A stretch of 43,170 bases of DNA, taken from NCBI GenBank assembly GCA_024278955.1, contig JAJRSE010000070.1:1-43170 (forward strand). Reading direction: 5' to 3'. The stretch's first letter is position 1, and each line of letters begins with the position of its first letter. The notes under the pieces are model-generated. The model had not been told where the DNA came from. It saw only the letters and a program-made list of their open reading frames with translations, and made no database searches. Positions 34,325 to 42,805 of the stretch are shown here, in pieces. This stretch comes from Planctomycetota bacterium (GTDB lineage: Bacteria; Planctomycetota; Planctomycetia; Pirellulales; Lacipirellulaceae). The translations under genes were made by a program, and so were the position numbers.

Positions 34325-35836
34325 ATGGGAAGATTCATTGCGATCGTTGTGGTTTTGGTAGCGGTTGCGCTGCTACTGAACAGCTTTCTAGGAGGCAAGA
34401 AAGACCAGGACGCGGTGATCCACGACGAGGCTCCCCCTTTTGTTGCTGAGTCGGTCGAGCCCGAGCCCGAGTCCGAGAACGAAGCTTCGACTGAAGAAGA
34501 GCCTACGGAAGAAACGGTGACGTCGGAAGAAGCCGTGATGTTGGAAGAAACGGCTGAACCTGAAGCGACTGAACCTGCTCCGGAAGAAACCGAGGAAGTT
34601 GAGGAGGCACCTACTGAGCCAGAAACAAGTACGACCGAGAAAACCGAGGCGGTTGTGGCTCCCGTTGCCAAGTCCGTAGTGCTGGGTAGTTCTGAATTGA
34701 CGGCAGGAATTCCCGGCGAAGGCGAGCTGACTTCGGAGCAAATCGAAGCATGGTTGGCTGACCCCGCCAACCACGCGGTGATCAAACCCGAGTTGCCACT
34801 GGGACTTGCAGCAGGTGCTGGTGGAATTCAAGGCCTCGAAGCAAATCCTCTGACGCGAGCGAAGATCGAATTGGGTCGTCAGCTGTATTTTGATACCCGC
34901 CTGTCGGCAGACAATACGATTAGCTGTGCCAGTTGCCATGCTCCCGAGAATGGTTTTGCGAGGGAAACCCAATTTGGTATCGGCATCGAGGGACAAATGG
35001 GCGGACGCAATTCGCCAGTGGCTTATAACCGCATCTTGAGTGGGCCCCAGTTTTGGGATGGCCGTGCCGAATCGTTAGAAGCTCAGGCCGTCGGTCCGAT
35101 CGCAAATCCAATCGAAATGGGTAACACGCACGAAGCGTGTGTTGAAACACTCCAAGGCATCGAAGGTTATCAATCCCAGTTCGAGGCCGTTTTTGAGGAC
35201 GGTGTGACGATCGATAATGTAGGACGTGCAATTGCAAGCTTCGAGCGAGTCCTTGTGACCGGCCCTGCGCCTTGGGATTACTATTCGCAGCTCACGACTT
35301 TCGAGAAGGCCTTTGCCGACGATATCGAGGATCTTGAGGAACTAAAGAGTGAGGAGGAAGAGCTATACCTACAGTACATGGAGCTCAAAGCCTCTAGCGA
35401 AGCGAGTCCGGTTAGCGAAAGCGTGGCTCGCGGCGGAGCACTGTTTTTCAGCGACAAGACGGGCTGCACCGCCTGCCACGTCGGTGCGAACTTTACGGAC
35501 GAAAAATACCACAATCTGGGTGTCGGCATGATGGCTGAGACTCCCGATGTGGGACGCTTTAGCGAAACCGAAGACGAGAACGATCGAGGTGCTTTCAAAA
35601 CACCGACCGTCCGCAACATCTCGCTTTCGGCTCCTTACATGCACGACGGGTCGCAGGAAACGCTGATGGAGGTTGTCGATTGGTACGTCAAGGGCGGCCA
35701 TCCGAACGAGCATCTTAGCAAGAACATCAAGAAGCTTGAACTCAGCGACCAAGACAAGCAAGACTTGGTCGCGTTTATGGCCGAGGGTTTGTTGAGCGAC
35801 TTCCCTGAAGTCGAGACAGCGCGATTGCCGCAATAA
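34325..35836 (+). CDS. Membrane-anchored dihaem cytochrome c peroxidase (MauG/CcpA type)
   Basis: 503 residues; classical enzymes are about 320-340. Residues 4-22 form one membrane anchor (FIAIVVVLVAVALLLNSF); residues 30-115 are an acidic Glu/Thr/Pro-rich linker. Haem sites CASCH at 201-205 and CTACH at 381-385; YMHDGS near 440 may provide the axial ligand. Between the haem domains there is a charged insertion (around 340-360, DLEELKSEEEEL). Reduces peroxide outside the cytoplasmic membrane using cytochrome electrons. GGAG before the ATG at 34325 decides the start over a GTG at 34310. Confidence 0.93.
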   Translation: MGRFIAIVVVLVAVALLLNSFLGGKKDQDAVIHDEAPPFVAESVEPEPESENEASTEEEPTEETVTSEEAVMLEETAEPEATEPAPEETEEVEEAPTEPETSTTEKTEAVVAPVAKSVVLGSSELTAGIPGEGELTSEQIEAWLADPANHAVIKPELPLGLAAGAGGIQGLEANPLTRAKIELGRQLYFDTRLSADNTISCASCHAPENGFARETQFGIGIEGQMGGRNSPVAYNRILSGPQFWDGRAESLEAQAVGPIANPIEMGNTHEACVETLQGIEGYQSQFEAVFEDGVTIDNVGRAIASFERVLVTGPAPWDYYSQLTTFEKAFADDIEDLEELKSEEEELYLQYMELKASSEASPVSESVARGGALFFSDKTGCTACHVGANFTDEKYHNLGVGMMAETPDVGRFSETEDENDRGAFKTPTVRNISLSAPYMHDGSQETLMEVVDWYVKGGHPNEHLSKNIKKLELSDQDKQDLVAFMAEGLLSDFPEVETARLPQ

Positions 35837-35853
35837 AGTTAGCCACAATAAAG

Positions 35854-36330
35854 CTAACAGTCTTGTTCCGAATCCTCGACGCTCGTGTCGAGAACTCGTG
35901 CTTCGACAATCGTATCTCCCCCGGGTTGGTGGCCTGCTTGAGGTTCTTGCCAGGTGGTGCTGGTTTGTACTTGAATATGTTTGGCCATCCAGAGTTGGAG
36001 GCCTTTGCGGATGCCGGCCCGGAGAGGCGGAATCAAGAGCGAAAGCCCCAGTACGTCGGTTAGTATCCCGGGAGTGATGAGGAGCACTCCGGCCACGAGG
36101 ATTAACACGCCGTCTCCTAGAGCCTGGGCAGGGAGCATTCCCTGCTGCATTTCGGTCTGAACGCGATGGAGTGCTCGCCAGCCTTGCCAGCGAGCAAGAG
36201 AGGCTCCCAAAGCGCCTGTCGCAATCACAACGAAAATAGTTGTCCAAAAACCGAACATGCCGCTAAGCTGGAACAGTAGCCATAGCTCGGCCAAGGGAAC
36301 GAGAGTGAATAACAAGAACAGCGGTAACAT
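35854..36330 (-). CDS. fxsA: FxsA family membrane protein
   Basis: 158 residues. N-terminal LFTLVPLAELWLLFQLS and LITPGILTDVLGLSLLIPP are the FxsA signatures; four membrane segments in the first 115 residues. FxsA was found in E. coli as a suppressor of F-plasmid exclusion of phage T7; its own role is unclear. Start at 36330 is chosen because it opens the first membrane segment. Convergent with the cytochrome c peroxidase gene; GTTAGC (35838-35843) and GCTAAC (35853-35858) could form a weak stem between them. Confidence 0.92.
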   Translation of the reverse strand: MLPLFLLFTLVPLAELWLLFQLSGMFGFWTTIFVVIATGALGASLARWQGWRALHRVQTEMQQGMLPAQALGDGVLILVAGVLLITPGILTDVLGLSLLIPPLRAGIRKGLQLWMAKHIQVQTSTTWQEPQAGHQPGGDTIVEARVLDTSVEDSEQDC

Positions 36331-36447
36331 GATCGAACTCGCGTCGGTAAAACATAAAAGGCTCTCAAAGTAATGGTAGCTCCCAGCTACTGACAAACAA
36401 TGGCAAACGCGGGCAGGGCGATTGCCATCGATAGCAAAGGCGCTGCT

Positions 36448-36660
36448 ATGACAGACAATAAGCGGCCACGAGCAGGATTTCCCGGATGGGCGGGGCCTGG
36501 ACTCGGAGCTTTGTTAGGAGCATTTATCGCTTTTTGCACGTTGCTGCAGAGCGAGCCAATGAGCCCATGGCCACCGCTACCGACCCTTGGGGCTGGCCTG
36601 GTGATTGGGCTCATTGCTGGAGGGATGCTTGCCCTGCGGGAGTGGATGAAGGGGCGTTAG
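36448..36660 (+). CDS. Small two-helix membrane protein
   Basis: 70 residues. Two hydrophobic segments (GLGALLGAFIAFCTLLQ and LGAGLVIGLIAGGMLALREW) joined by a proline-rich turn (SPWPPLPT). The ATG at 36448 has AAAGG about 9 bases upstream; an in-frame ATG at 36400 would add 16 residues. Divergent from fxsA and convergent with the M48 gene. No function can be assigned. Confidence 0.6.
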   Translation: MTDNKRPRAGFPGWAGPGLGALLGAFIAFCTLLQSEPMSPWPPLPTLGAGLVIGLIAGGMLALREWMKGR

Positions 36661-36675
36661 CTGGCGAAAGCCGCT

Positions 36676-37644
36676 CTAGGGTCGCAAGCCAGGGGGGACC
36701 CCTTGCGGATACTCTCTGGCGATAACGGCATTGATTTTTTCGATGCGGTTGGGGGGGCTCGGGTGGGTACTAAAAAACTCAGGCTGGCTTTTTCCTCCCG
36801 AGGCTTCGGCGAGAATATTCATGACGCCAATCATTGCTCGCGGGTCGTAGCCCGACATGCCGCAGAGGCGAACTCCCCAGTCGTCGGATTCGAGTTCATC
36901 GTCGCGACCATACTTCATCGAGAGCACCGAGGTAATCATTTGAGCCATCTGCCCACTCTGATTGGTGCCGCCTAGTGTACCGACTGCCCCGGCCAGCCCT
37001 TGGAAGAGACCTTGCTTTGCCATACGCTTATTGCCGTGACGGGCCAGCACATGGCCGATTTCGTGCCCCAAGACTCCTGCTAACTGCCCTTCGGTTTCTA
37101 AGCGATTAAACATTGCTTGGGTAATAAAAACTTGCCCCCCTGGTAAGGCAAATGCGTTGACCGTCTTGCTGTCTGCTAGCAGCGTGAATTGAAAGGAGTC
37201 GAAATAGGGATTGGTAAATCCCTTGGCCTCAAGGTGGTCTTGCAGGTGGTTGAGTAGGCTGCGGCCAACTCGGTGGACTTGTTCTTGATTGGCTCTGTTG
37301 CGAGAAGGGCCGCCATGTTGTCCCGCCACTTCGGGAGCGGCTTGTAGCCCGAGCTTGATCTCTTGAACTTCTTCGGTCATGGCGACTCGCTCGCTTTCGC
37401 CGGTGACCTGATTGATATCTCCTGGCTTAGCGTAGTATTGGATTAGCGCAAAGGCAGCGATTGCGAGAGTAATCATGAGCCTCGCTTTGATACCGCTGCC
37501 CATCCGGCCGCCGGGGCCGCTAGGCCGGCCAAACATCGGACGTTGCCTTCTTCTTTGCGGTTGGGCTCGTCGACGCCGTGCGGGAAACGGAAAACGACCG
37601 CGAGAACTGCCAGATTTCGGAAACGGGAATCGTAGCCGGGACAT
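36676..37644 (-). CDS. M48 family zinc metalloprotease
   Basis: 322 residues. HEIGH at residues 194-198 with the following ELESDDWGVRL glutamate as third ligand, as in HtpX/Ste24/BepA relatives. A single membrane segment (residues 57-70, MITLAIAAFALIQYY) follows an unusual Arg/Pro-rich N-terminal stretch (RRRRAQPQRRRQRP) that would stay in the cytoplasm, so the protease domain is probably outside. The start at 37644 (MSRLRFPFP) is chosen because upstream in-frame codons run through the palindromic repeat. Likely a quality-control protease of envelope proteins. Confidence 0.9.
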   Translation of the reverse strand: MSRLRFPFPKSGSSRGRFPFPARRRRAQPQRRRQRPMFGRPSGPGGRMGSGIKARLMITLAIAAFALIQYYAKPGDINQVTGESERVAMTEEVQEIKLGLQAAPEVAGQHGGPSRNRANQEQVHRVGRSLLNHLQDHLEAKGFTNPYFDSFQFTLLADSKTVNAFALPGGQVFITQAMFNRLETEGQLAGVLGHEIGHVLARHGNKRMAKQGLFQGLAGAVGTLGGTNQSGQMAQMITSVLSMKYGRDDELESDDWGVRLCGMSGYDPRAMIGVMNILAEASGGKSQPEFFSTHPSPPNRIEKINAVIAREYPQGVPPGLRP

Positions 37645-37732
37645 GATAAAAGCCAAGATTTCGAGGGTAGTGGAAAAGAGGTATAAATACCCACTATACC
37701 AGAACAGTCGATCCAAGGAACTGCGAGCGAGC

Positions 37733-37764
37733 AAGCCCAGGGATTGCAATCTCTGGGCCTTCGG
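37733..37764. repeat. Palindromic repeat, copy 2
   Basis: GCCCAGGGATTGC and its imperfect complement form a stem at 37735-37758 (one mismatched pair), flanked by AAGC and CTTCGG exactly as in copy 1 at 25383-25416. It lies between sufS and the M48 gene, about 90 bases before the M48 start. Confidence 0.75.
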
Positions 37765-37779
37765 GGTGTACGCCAACGA

Positions 37780-39072
37780 CTAAGAATTGTGCTTGCGACG
37801 TCGCCGTCGTCCCTGAGGGGCAAACATCGACTGCACCGCAGAAATCCCTTCTAAAAGGCAATCGACGTTCTCAGGTTGATTGTAAAAGTAAAAACTTGCC
37901 CGTGTGCTGGCCGAGATTCCCAGCAATGCGTGTAACGGCTGAGTGCAATGATGCCCGGCACGCACGGCAACGCCAAATTGGTCGTTAAGCACTTGCGCAA
38001 ACTCATGGGCATGGATTCGCTCGAAGGCAAAGCTCACCAGTCCTGCCCGATGCTTCGGCGCGGGGCCAAGGATTCGGAGCCCCTCGATTTGGCTGAGCGC
38101 GTCGTAAGCGAGTTGAGTCAAAACTTGCTCGTGACGATGAATGGCCTCAAGGCCGATGTGGTTGAGATAGTCGATCGCAGCCGACATGCCGATGGCCGGG
38201 GCAATCGGCGGTGTGCCTGCTTCGAATTTTGCCGGCAGTTCGGCAGGGGTGAAACTATCAAGGCGCACCTCGTTGATCATACTTCCCCCGCCTAAGAAGG
38301 GGGGCATGGCATCGAGCAGCGACTCTTTGCCGTACAAAATCCCCACGCCTGAGGGACCAAGCATCTTATGTCCGCTGAAGGCCAAGAAATCGACATCCGA
38401 TTTGAGCACGTCGACTGGCATGTGGGGGACGCTCTGCGCTGCATCGACAAGAACCAACGCCCCGGCTGCATGTGCTTTGGAGGTGATTTCATCAATCGGA
38501 TTGATCGTACCGAGCGTGTTAGAAATCGAGCAGACTGCGACCAGCTTGGTTCGCTCCGAGAGCAATTGGTCGAAGGCCGCCATATCGAGCCGGCCATCTT
38601 CGGTGATCGGAACGTGCCGCAACACGGCGCCGGTTTCCGCAGCGATTTGTTGCCAAGGAACCAAGTTGGAATGATGCTCCATGACGGTCGTGAGTATCTC
38701 GTCGCCCGGCTGAAGATTGGCTCCGCCCCAACTACGCGCCACGAGATTGATCGAAGCGGTGGTACCTGGCGTAAAAATCACTTCGCGAGCATGTTTGGCA
38801 CCGACAAAGGCTCTAACTTTCTCGCGGGCCAGTTCGTAGAGTTCGGTGCTGCGCTCGCTCAGCGTATGAATCCCACGGTGGACGTTGGCGTAGTCGTGCT
38901 CGTAGACGTTGCTAATGGCGTCAATAACTTGACGAGGACGCTGGGTGCTGGCCGCGTTGTCGAGAAAAACCAACGGGTGGCCTTCGAGAATATCGCGGCT
39001 GAGGATCGGGAAATCATCGCGAAGCGACTCGGGCAGCAGTGCCGATTGGTCGACCGTTTTAGCAGCACTCAT
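37780..39072 (-). CDS. sufS: Cysteine desulfurase SufS
   Basis: 430 residues. PLP enzyme that removes sulfur from cysteine for iron-sulfur clusters. PLP lysine K236 in FSGHKMLGPSG, persulfide cysteine C376 in RAGHHCTQPL, and the N-terminal FPILSRDILEGHPLVFLDNAAST are diagnostic of SufS (group II). The C-terminus ends in an unusual basic cluster (GRRRRRKHNS). Start overlaps the end of the scaffold gene by 4 bases. No sufBCD is nearby. Confidence 0.95.
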   Translation of the reverse strand: MSAAKTVDQSALLPESLRDDFPILSRDILEGHPLVFLDNAASTQRPRQVIDAISNVYEHDYANVHRGIHTLSERSTELYELAREKVRAFVGAKHAREVIFTPGTTASINLVARSWGGANLQPGDEILTTVMEHHSNLVPWQQIAAETGAVLRHVPITEDGRLDMAAFDQLLSERTKLVAVCSISNTLGTINPIDEITSKAHAAGALVLVDAAQSVPHMPVDVLKSDVDFLAFSGHKMLGPSGVGILYGKESLLDAMPPFLGGGSMINEVRLDSFTPAELPAKFEAGTPPIAPAIGMSAAIDYLNHIGLEAIHRHEQVLTQLAYDALSQIEGLRILGPAPKHRAGLVSFAFERIHAHEFAQVLNDQFGVAVRAGHHCTQPLHALLGISASTRASFYFYNQPENVDCLLEGISAVQSMFAPQGRRRRRKHNS

Positions 39073-39467
39073 GATTCGCCGCCTTCCGCTAGCGGCGAGT
39101 GAACGGCAGACTGCAAAACCTTCCAGGAGAGCAAGCAACATTTTTGCCGGTTCGGCGTAAGCCGTGGTCCGTAAAGGGTAAGCATGTCGGCGGCCGAAAA
39201 GTCTTTCAGGTCGTCGACCGTCTTGCCGTAGAGTTCCTCTAACAACATCGAAGCCGACGCTTGGCTGATAACGCAGCCATCGCCCGTGAAGTAAAGATTT
39301 TCGATCTTGCCCTCGTCGTTAAGCTTCAGCTCGATTCGTACCACGTCGCCGCAAAGCGGGTTCTTGTCTTCATGCGCATGAGTGGCGCTTTCGAGCGTGC
39401 CCCGATGAAACGGGTCCTCGTAGTGATCGAGAACGTGTTCTTGATAGAGTTCTTCTTCGGATGGCAT
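39069..39467 (-). CDS. sufU: SufU/IscU-like iron-sulfur scaffold or sulfurtransferase
   Basis: 132 residues. Partner of SufS. Three ligand cysteines: C39 in NPLCGD, C65 in GDGCVISQASASM and C110 in RQKCCLLSW. The distance C65-C110 is 45, close to IscU and about 17 shorter than in Bacillus SufU (62), so the SufU insertion is missing, while the sequence around the cysteines is SufU-like and there is no IscU LPPVK motif. Start at 39467 is chosen (MPSEEELYQEHVLDHYEDP); longer frames run through the upstream heptad repeat. Confidence 0.92.
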   Translation of the reverse strand: MPSEEELYQEHVLDHYEDPFHRGTLESATHAHEDKNPLCGDVVRIELKLNDEGKIENLYFTGDGCVISQASASMLLEELYGKTVDDLKDFSAADMLTLYGPRLTPNRQKCCLLSWKVLQSAVHSPLAEGGES

Positions 39468-39474
39468 GGCGAGC

Positions 39475-39561
39475 GATGTTTGATCTGGGATATTTGATGG
39501 TTGATGCAAGAAGGGCGATACTTCGATCACACCAACATTCTAACATCCCACATCAAACATC
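39475..39561. repeat. Inverted heptad element before sufU
   Basis: On the plus strand five consecutive 7-base units each begin with GAT (39475-39509: GATGTTT, GATCTGG, GATATTT, GATGGTT, GATGCAA). A 24-base centre follows, then four inverted units ending in ATC or TTC (39534-39561: AACATTC, TAACATC, CCACATC, AAACATC). The outermost 20 bases of the two arms are complementary with few mismatches. On the minus strand, the sufU coding strand, the element ends 7 bases before the start codon. Confidence 0.75.
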
Positions 39562-41186
39562 TAGAGTCTATCCCGTAGGATTTCGGTTGCGGCGTTGCGG
39601 CCACAGGCGCCCATTACGCCACCGCCGGGGTGGCTGGCGGCTCCGCAGAGATAGAGTCCCGGCACAGGCGAGCGGTGGTCGGCCCAACCTGCAACGGGGC
39701 GGAAACAGTAGAGCTGGTGGGGCGACATGGCCCCTTGCATGATGTTGCCGCCGGTGATGCCAAAGGTTCGCTCCAAGTCGAGCGGGCTAAGCACTTGGCG
39801 GTGTTCGATCGCGGCAGGCACGTTGGGGGCATAGCGGGCGAGCATCTCGACACAACGGTCGCCGAAGGCTTCTTTTCGATCGTCCCAATTGCCTTCGGCC
39901 AGTTGGTAAGGAGCGTACTGGACGAACATCGAAAGGATGTGTTTGCCCGGCGGGGCGATTGTTGAGTCGACGCTCGTCGGCATCGTGATTTCTAAAATAG
40001 GCTCGTCGCTCGGTCTGCCGTACTTGGCATCGTCGTAGGCTCGGTCGAGATAGTCGAGCGAAGGGCCGATGTGCATCGTCCCATGATGGTGAGGCCCCAC
40101 GCCGCTATTGGGGATGCAAGTAAACTTGGGCGGTTCGCTGAGTGCCAGATTGACTTTTGCCGAAGCAGACGAGTAGTCGATCCGCGAGACGGCCTCGCGA
40201 AATTCCTCAGGCAGAACATCCGGGGAGAGGAGCTTCTCGAACGTAAGGTGCGCATCGACACTCGAAGCCACGACTTTTGCGTCAAGCTGCGTGCCATCTT
40301 CAAGTCCGACGCCGACGATGCCCGACTTGCCCGTATGAATGGAATGCACAGGCGCCTCGCGGCGAATTTCGACGCCCAATTCTTTGCAAGCCCCTTCGAG
40401 AGCATCGGCCAACCCGCCCATGCCGCCTTGCACGTAGCCCCAAACTCCGCGAGCGCCTCCGGCTTCGCCCATCACGTGGTGTAAAAGCACATAGGCGCTT
40501 CCCGGCGAGCTGATCGAAGTGAACGCGCCGATAATCGCATCGGTTGCGAGCGTTGCCATCAGCACGTCGGTTTCAAACCAACGCTCAAGGATCGGCCTTG
40601 CGGCACCGGTCAGCAGCTCGACGGCCTCAGGGAGATCAGCCCCCAGGCCTTTGACCGCACTGTACATATCGAAAAGCTTTTTGCCGTCGCGTAGTTTTTT
40701 CGCAAGGCCGATTTTTCGCCACGCTTTGGGCAAAGGCAAAATATCGGGGGCCGATTCGCTAAGTGCCGGTTCGAGGGTCGCGGCCACTCGGCCTAGCAGC
40801 GCCTCGTAGCGAGGATAGGCCGCCGCGTCGCGCATGCTGAATTTGCCGATTTCGCGTTGGTTCAGCGCTTCGTCGGGACCCATAGTAAGGCTGCGTCCGT
40901 CGGGCATCGGTGTGAAAGACGATGGCGAGCGGGGCAGAATTTTTAGCCCGTATTCTTTCAGTCGAAGTTCGCGCAAAATTTGCGTTTGAAACAGGCTAAT
41001 CACATAGGCGGCAGTCGAAATTTTGTAACCGGGCCATAGCTCTTCGGTCACCGCACAGCCGCCCAGCACATGTCGGCGTTCAAGCACACAGACCTTGCGT
41101 CCCGCCTTGGCAAGATAAGCGGCGCAAACAAGTCCGTTGTGGCCGCCGCCGATAATAAGGCAATCGTATTTTCCGTGTTTCGACAT
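39561..41186 (-). CDS. Phytoene-desaturase-like FAD oxidoreductase (PYROXD2-like)
   Basis: 541 residues. N-terminal FAD-binding IIGGGHNGLVCAAYLAKAG (residues 11-29) with acidic E36 of VLERRHVLGG; C-terminal FAD motif in GLYLCGAASHPGGGVMGACG. These match the NAD(P)/FAD oxidoreductase group that includes phytoene desaturases and animal PYROXD2. No carotenoid gene is nearby, so the substrate is open. Start at 41186 (MSKHGKYDC). Last codon touches the outer arm of the heptad element before sufU. Confidence 0.9.
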   Translation of the reverse strand: MSKHGKYDCLIIGGGHNGLVCAAYLAKAGRKVCVLERRHVLGGCAVTEELWPGYKISTAAYVISLFQTQILRELRLKEYGLKILPRSPSSFTPMPDGRSLTMGPDEALNQREIGKFSMRDAAAYPRYEALLGRVAATLEPALSESAPDILPLPKAWRKIGLAKKLRDGKKLFDMYSAVKGLGADLPEAVELLTGAARPILERWFETDVLMATLATDAIIGAFTSISSPGSAYVLLHHVMGEAGGARGVWGYVQGGMGGLADALEGACKELGVEIRREAPVHSIHTGKSGIVGVGLEDGTQLDAKVVASSVDAHLTFEKLLSPDVLPEEFREAVSRIDYSSASAKVNLALSEPPKFTCIPNSGVGPHHHGTMHIGPSLDYLDRAYDDAKYGRPSDEPILEITMPTSVDSTIAPPGKHILSMFVQYAPYQLAEGNWDDRKEAFGDRCVEMLARYAPNVPAAIEHRQVLSPLDLERTFGITGGNIMQGAMSPHQLYCFRPVAGWADHRSPVPGLYLCGAASHPGGGVMGACGRNAATEILRDRL

Positions 41187-41231
41187 GGGTTGAGGCTTCC
41201 TTGCTCGGGCAGTTCGTAGGCTTGGATTGTA

Positions 41232-41720
41232 TCACAATCCCAACGACTTCGCCGTAGCAAGCCAGTAGAGTTCGCCGGCTCCGTATTCGATTTCGCCCTC
41301 GAATCGCACCGCGGCAACCGTCCCTTTGGCAAACCGTATGTGGGCGTGTTGGTCGCCGACCAGCGCGGCGGTCATGTTGCCGACATCCGGCGCGTGGCCA
41401 ACCCAGCAAATCTGATCGCCGCCCGTTTGGCGAGACCAATAGCAGATCGCGTCGAAGTCGCTGCCCGGCGCGAGAGCCTCGGTCGAAATGATCTCGGGGT
41501 CGTGCTCGGTATAACGAGCAATGATCTCGGCCGTCTGTTCGCAGCGAACGTAAGGACTCGTTGCGATGACCTGCGGCGCGAAGCCGCGCTCAGCAAGCGT
41601 TTTGACGACTTCTATGTAACGCAACGTGGCTTCATTTTCTAATGGCCGTAGCGAATCGTCGGGCCAGCGCGGATCGCCGAAGTCATACGCCCAAGCGTGG
41701 CGTGCAATGTAGATGAACAT
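41232..41720 (-). CDS. SixA-like phosphohistidine phosphatase
   Basis: 162 residues. Histidine phosphatase superfamily: catalytic RHA motif at residues 7-9 (IARHAWA, usually RHG or RHA-E), second His in WVGHAPDVGN. SixA removes phosphate from phosphohistidine in signalling proteins. The start at 41720 gives the RHA motif its usual place next to the N-terminus; the longer frame to 41804 is the translated upstream repeat. Confidence 0.88.
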   Translation of the reverse strand: MFIYIARHAWAYDFGDPRWPDDSLRPLENEATLRYIEVVKTLAERGFAPQVIATSPYVRCEQTAEIIARYTEHDPEIISTEALAPGSDFDAICYWSRQTGGDQICWVGHAPDVGNMTAALVGDQHAHIRFAKGTVAAVRFEGEIEYGAGELYWLATAKSLGL

Positions 41721-41744
41721 AGCGAATCGTCCTCTCGAAAAAGT

Positions 41745-41826
41745 GAACCACAAGGCACGAAGAACACAAAGGAAAAATCGTAGCAGTTTATTCTGGCATT
41801 TCAATTATTCGTGAACTTTGTGGTTC
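41745..41826. repeat. Inverted repeat upstream of the SixA-like gene
   Basis: GAACCACAA (41745-41753) is an exact inverted copy of TTGTGGTTC (41818-41826). Inside the left arm, CACAAGG, CACGAAGAA and CACAAAGG are a short run of similar units; the right arm has TTCGTGAAC. It fills most of the 110-base gap between the RNase HII-like gene and the SixA-like gene. This CACGAAG type of repeat is common in bacterial intergenic DNA, from memory only. Confidence 0.65.
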
Positions 41827-41830
41827 TACT

Positions 41831-42805
41831 TTACCGATTTCTCCACAGATTGCAGTCGGCGATTTTCAATTTTTTCTGCACTACGTCAATCTCGGCCTTA
41901 AAACGCTTGGCATCTTGCGGATAGCCGGCAGTTGCCTTGAGGCCAGGGATTTGCGCCGCCCAATAAGCATTAAACGCTCGCATGGCCAGCTCGCGGTGGT
42001 ATTTGGCCGTCATCGACGCCAACGCGGTTGGCAGCTCGGCTTCGCCCTTGGTGCGAAAGCAGACCTCGACGCGCGCTTCCGCCGGACCCCACCGGTAGCG
42101 ACTGGCCGGTCGACTCTCAAGCAGAGTTTCAATCTCTTGGTCAGGGAAATGATGTTGCAGCAACTCGGCGTAGCGGTTGCGACCGCCATGTTTGTCGAAG
42201 GAGATGAAAAAAGGAGTTAGGGGCTGGAGCTTGGAGGTGAGGGTATCGACTACGTCTTTGACGAGTCCGATCGAAATGTGCGAAAGCGCGGCGCCTTTGG
42301 TGACGTAGCGGGTGGTGAGGTCGTTGAACTCGCGCGGAAAGACAGCACGGGCACGTAGATCGACAAGTTTTAGGTCGGCTTCGTCGCAAGCGACTTGAAA
42401 CTTGTTTTGGACAGCAAATACCTCGCCGGCATCCGCATCAATCGGCAACTCACAATCGTAGCCGGCGTACCAAGGCAGATCGTGGCGATGGCCCGCGGAG
42501 TCGGCAAGCGTAGCATCCCAAAGTTGTTGCCAGCTGGTAGGGGCGTTGCCTTGGGCGGCTGCCAACCCAGTCAGCACAGCTTGCTCCAGCCACTGCAAGC
42601 CTCCCCGCGGTTTGTAGAGAAGTTTTGAATCGGCGATCGCAAGGCGTTCTTCGGTAGGTTTCAAGGTAACCAAGCTGCCAAGCTGATCATAAAGGTCAAC
42701 CGCCTTATTTCCCTCACCTCCCACCTGCCACGCCGTCGCGCCGACAACCAACGGCCCAAGGTTCGGCCCGTATCCCGCTTCGTCGATTCCAATATGCCAA
42801 GTCAT
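41831..42805 (-). CDS. Divergent RNase HII-like protein
   Basis: 324 residues, longer than RNase HII (about 200). The N-terminal IGIDEAGYGPNLGPLVVGATAW (D8 and E9 as catalytic candidates) is RNase HII-type, as are ADSKLL (D59) and FDKHGG (D204). TAKYHREL near residue 270 fits the conserved AKxxRD helix. The insertion of roughly 100 residues between the first and third acidic motifs is not typical. It could remove RNA-DNA hybrids, or have another RNase H-fold function. Start at 42805 (MTWHIGIDEAG) is the natural one. Confidence 0.8.
   Translation of the reverse strand: MTWHIGIDEAGYGPNLGPLVVGATAWQVGGEGNKAVDLYDQLGSLVTLKPTEERLAIADSKLLYKPRGGLQWLEQAVLTGLAAAQGNAPTSWQQLWDATLADSAGHRHDLPWYAGYDCELPIDADAGEVFAVQNKFQVACDEADLKLVDLRARAVFPREFNDLTTRYVTKGAALSHISIGLVKDVVDTLTSKLQPLTPFFISFDKHGGRNRYAELLQHHFPDQEIETLLESRPASRYRWGPAEARVEVCFRTKGEAELPTALASMTAKYHRELAMRAFNAYWAAQIPGLKATAGYPQDAKRFKAEIDVVQKKLKIADCNLWRNR

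Noticed and set aside
41721..41804. Upstream extension of the SixA-like gene
   Set aside because: It is the translated inverted repeat; the RHA motif belongs at the N-terminus.
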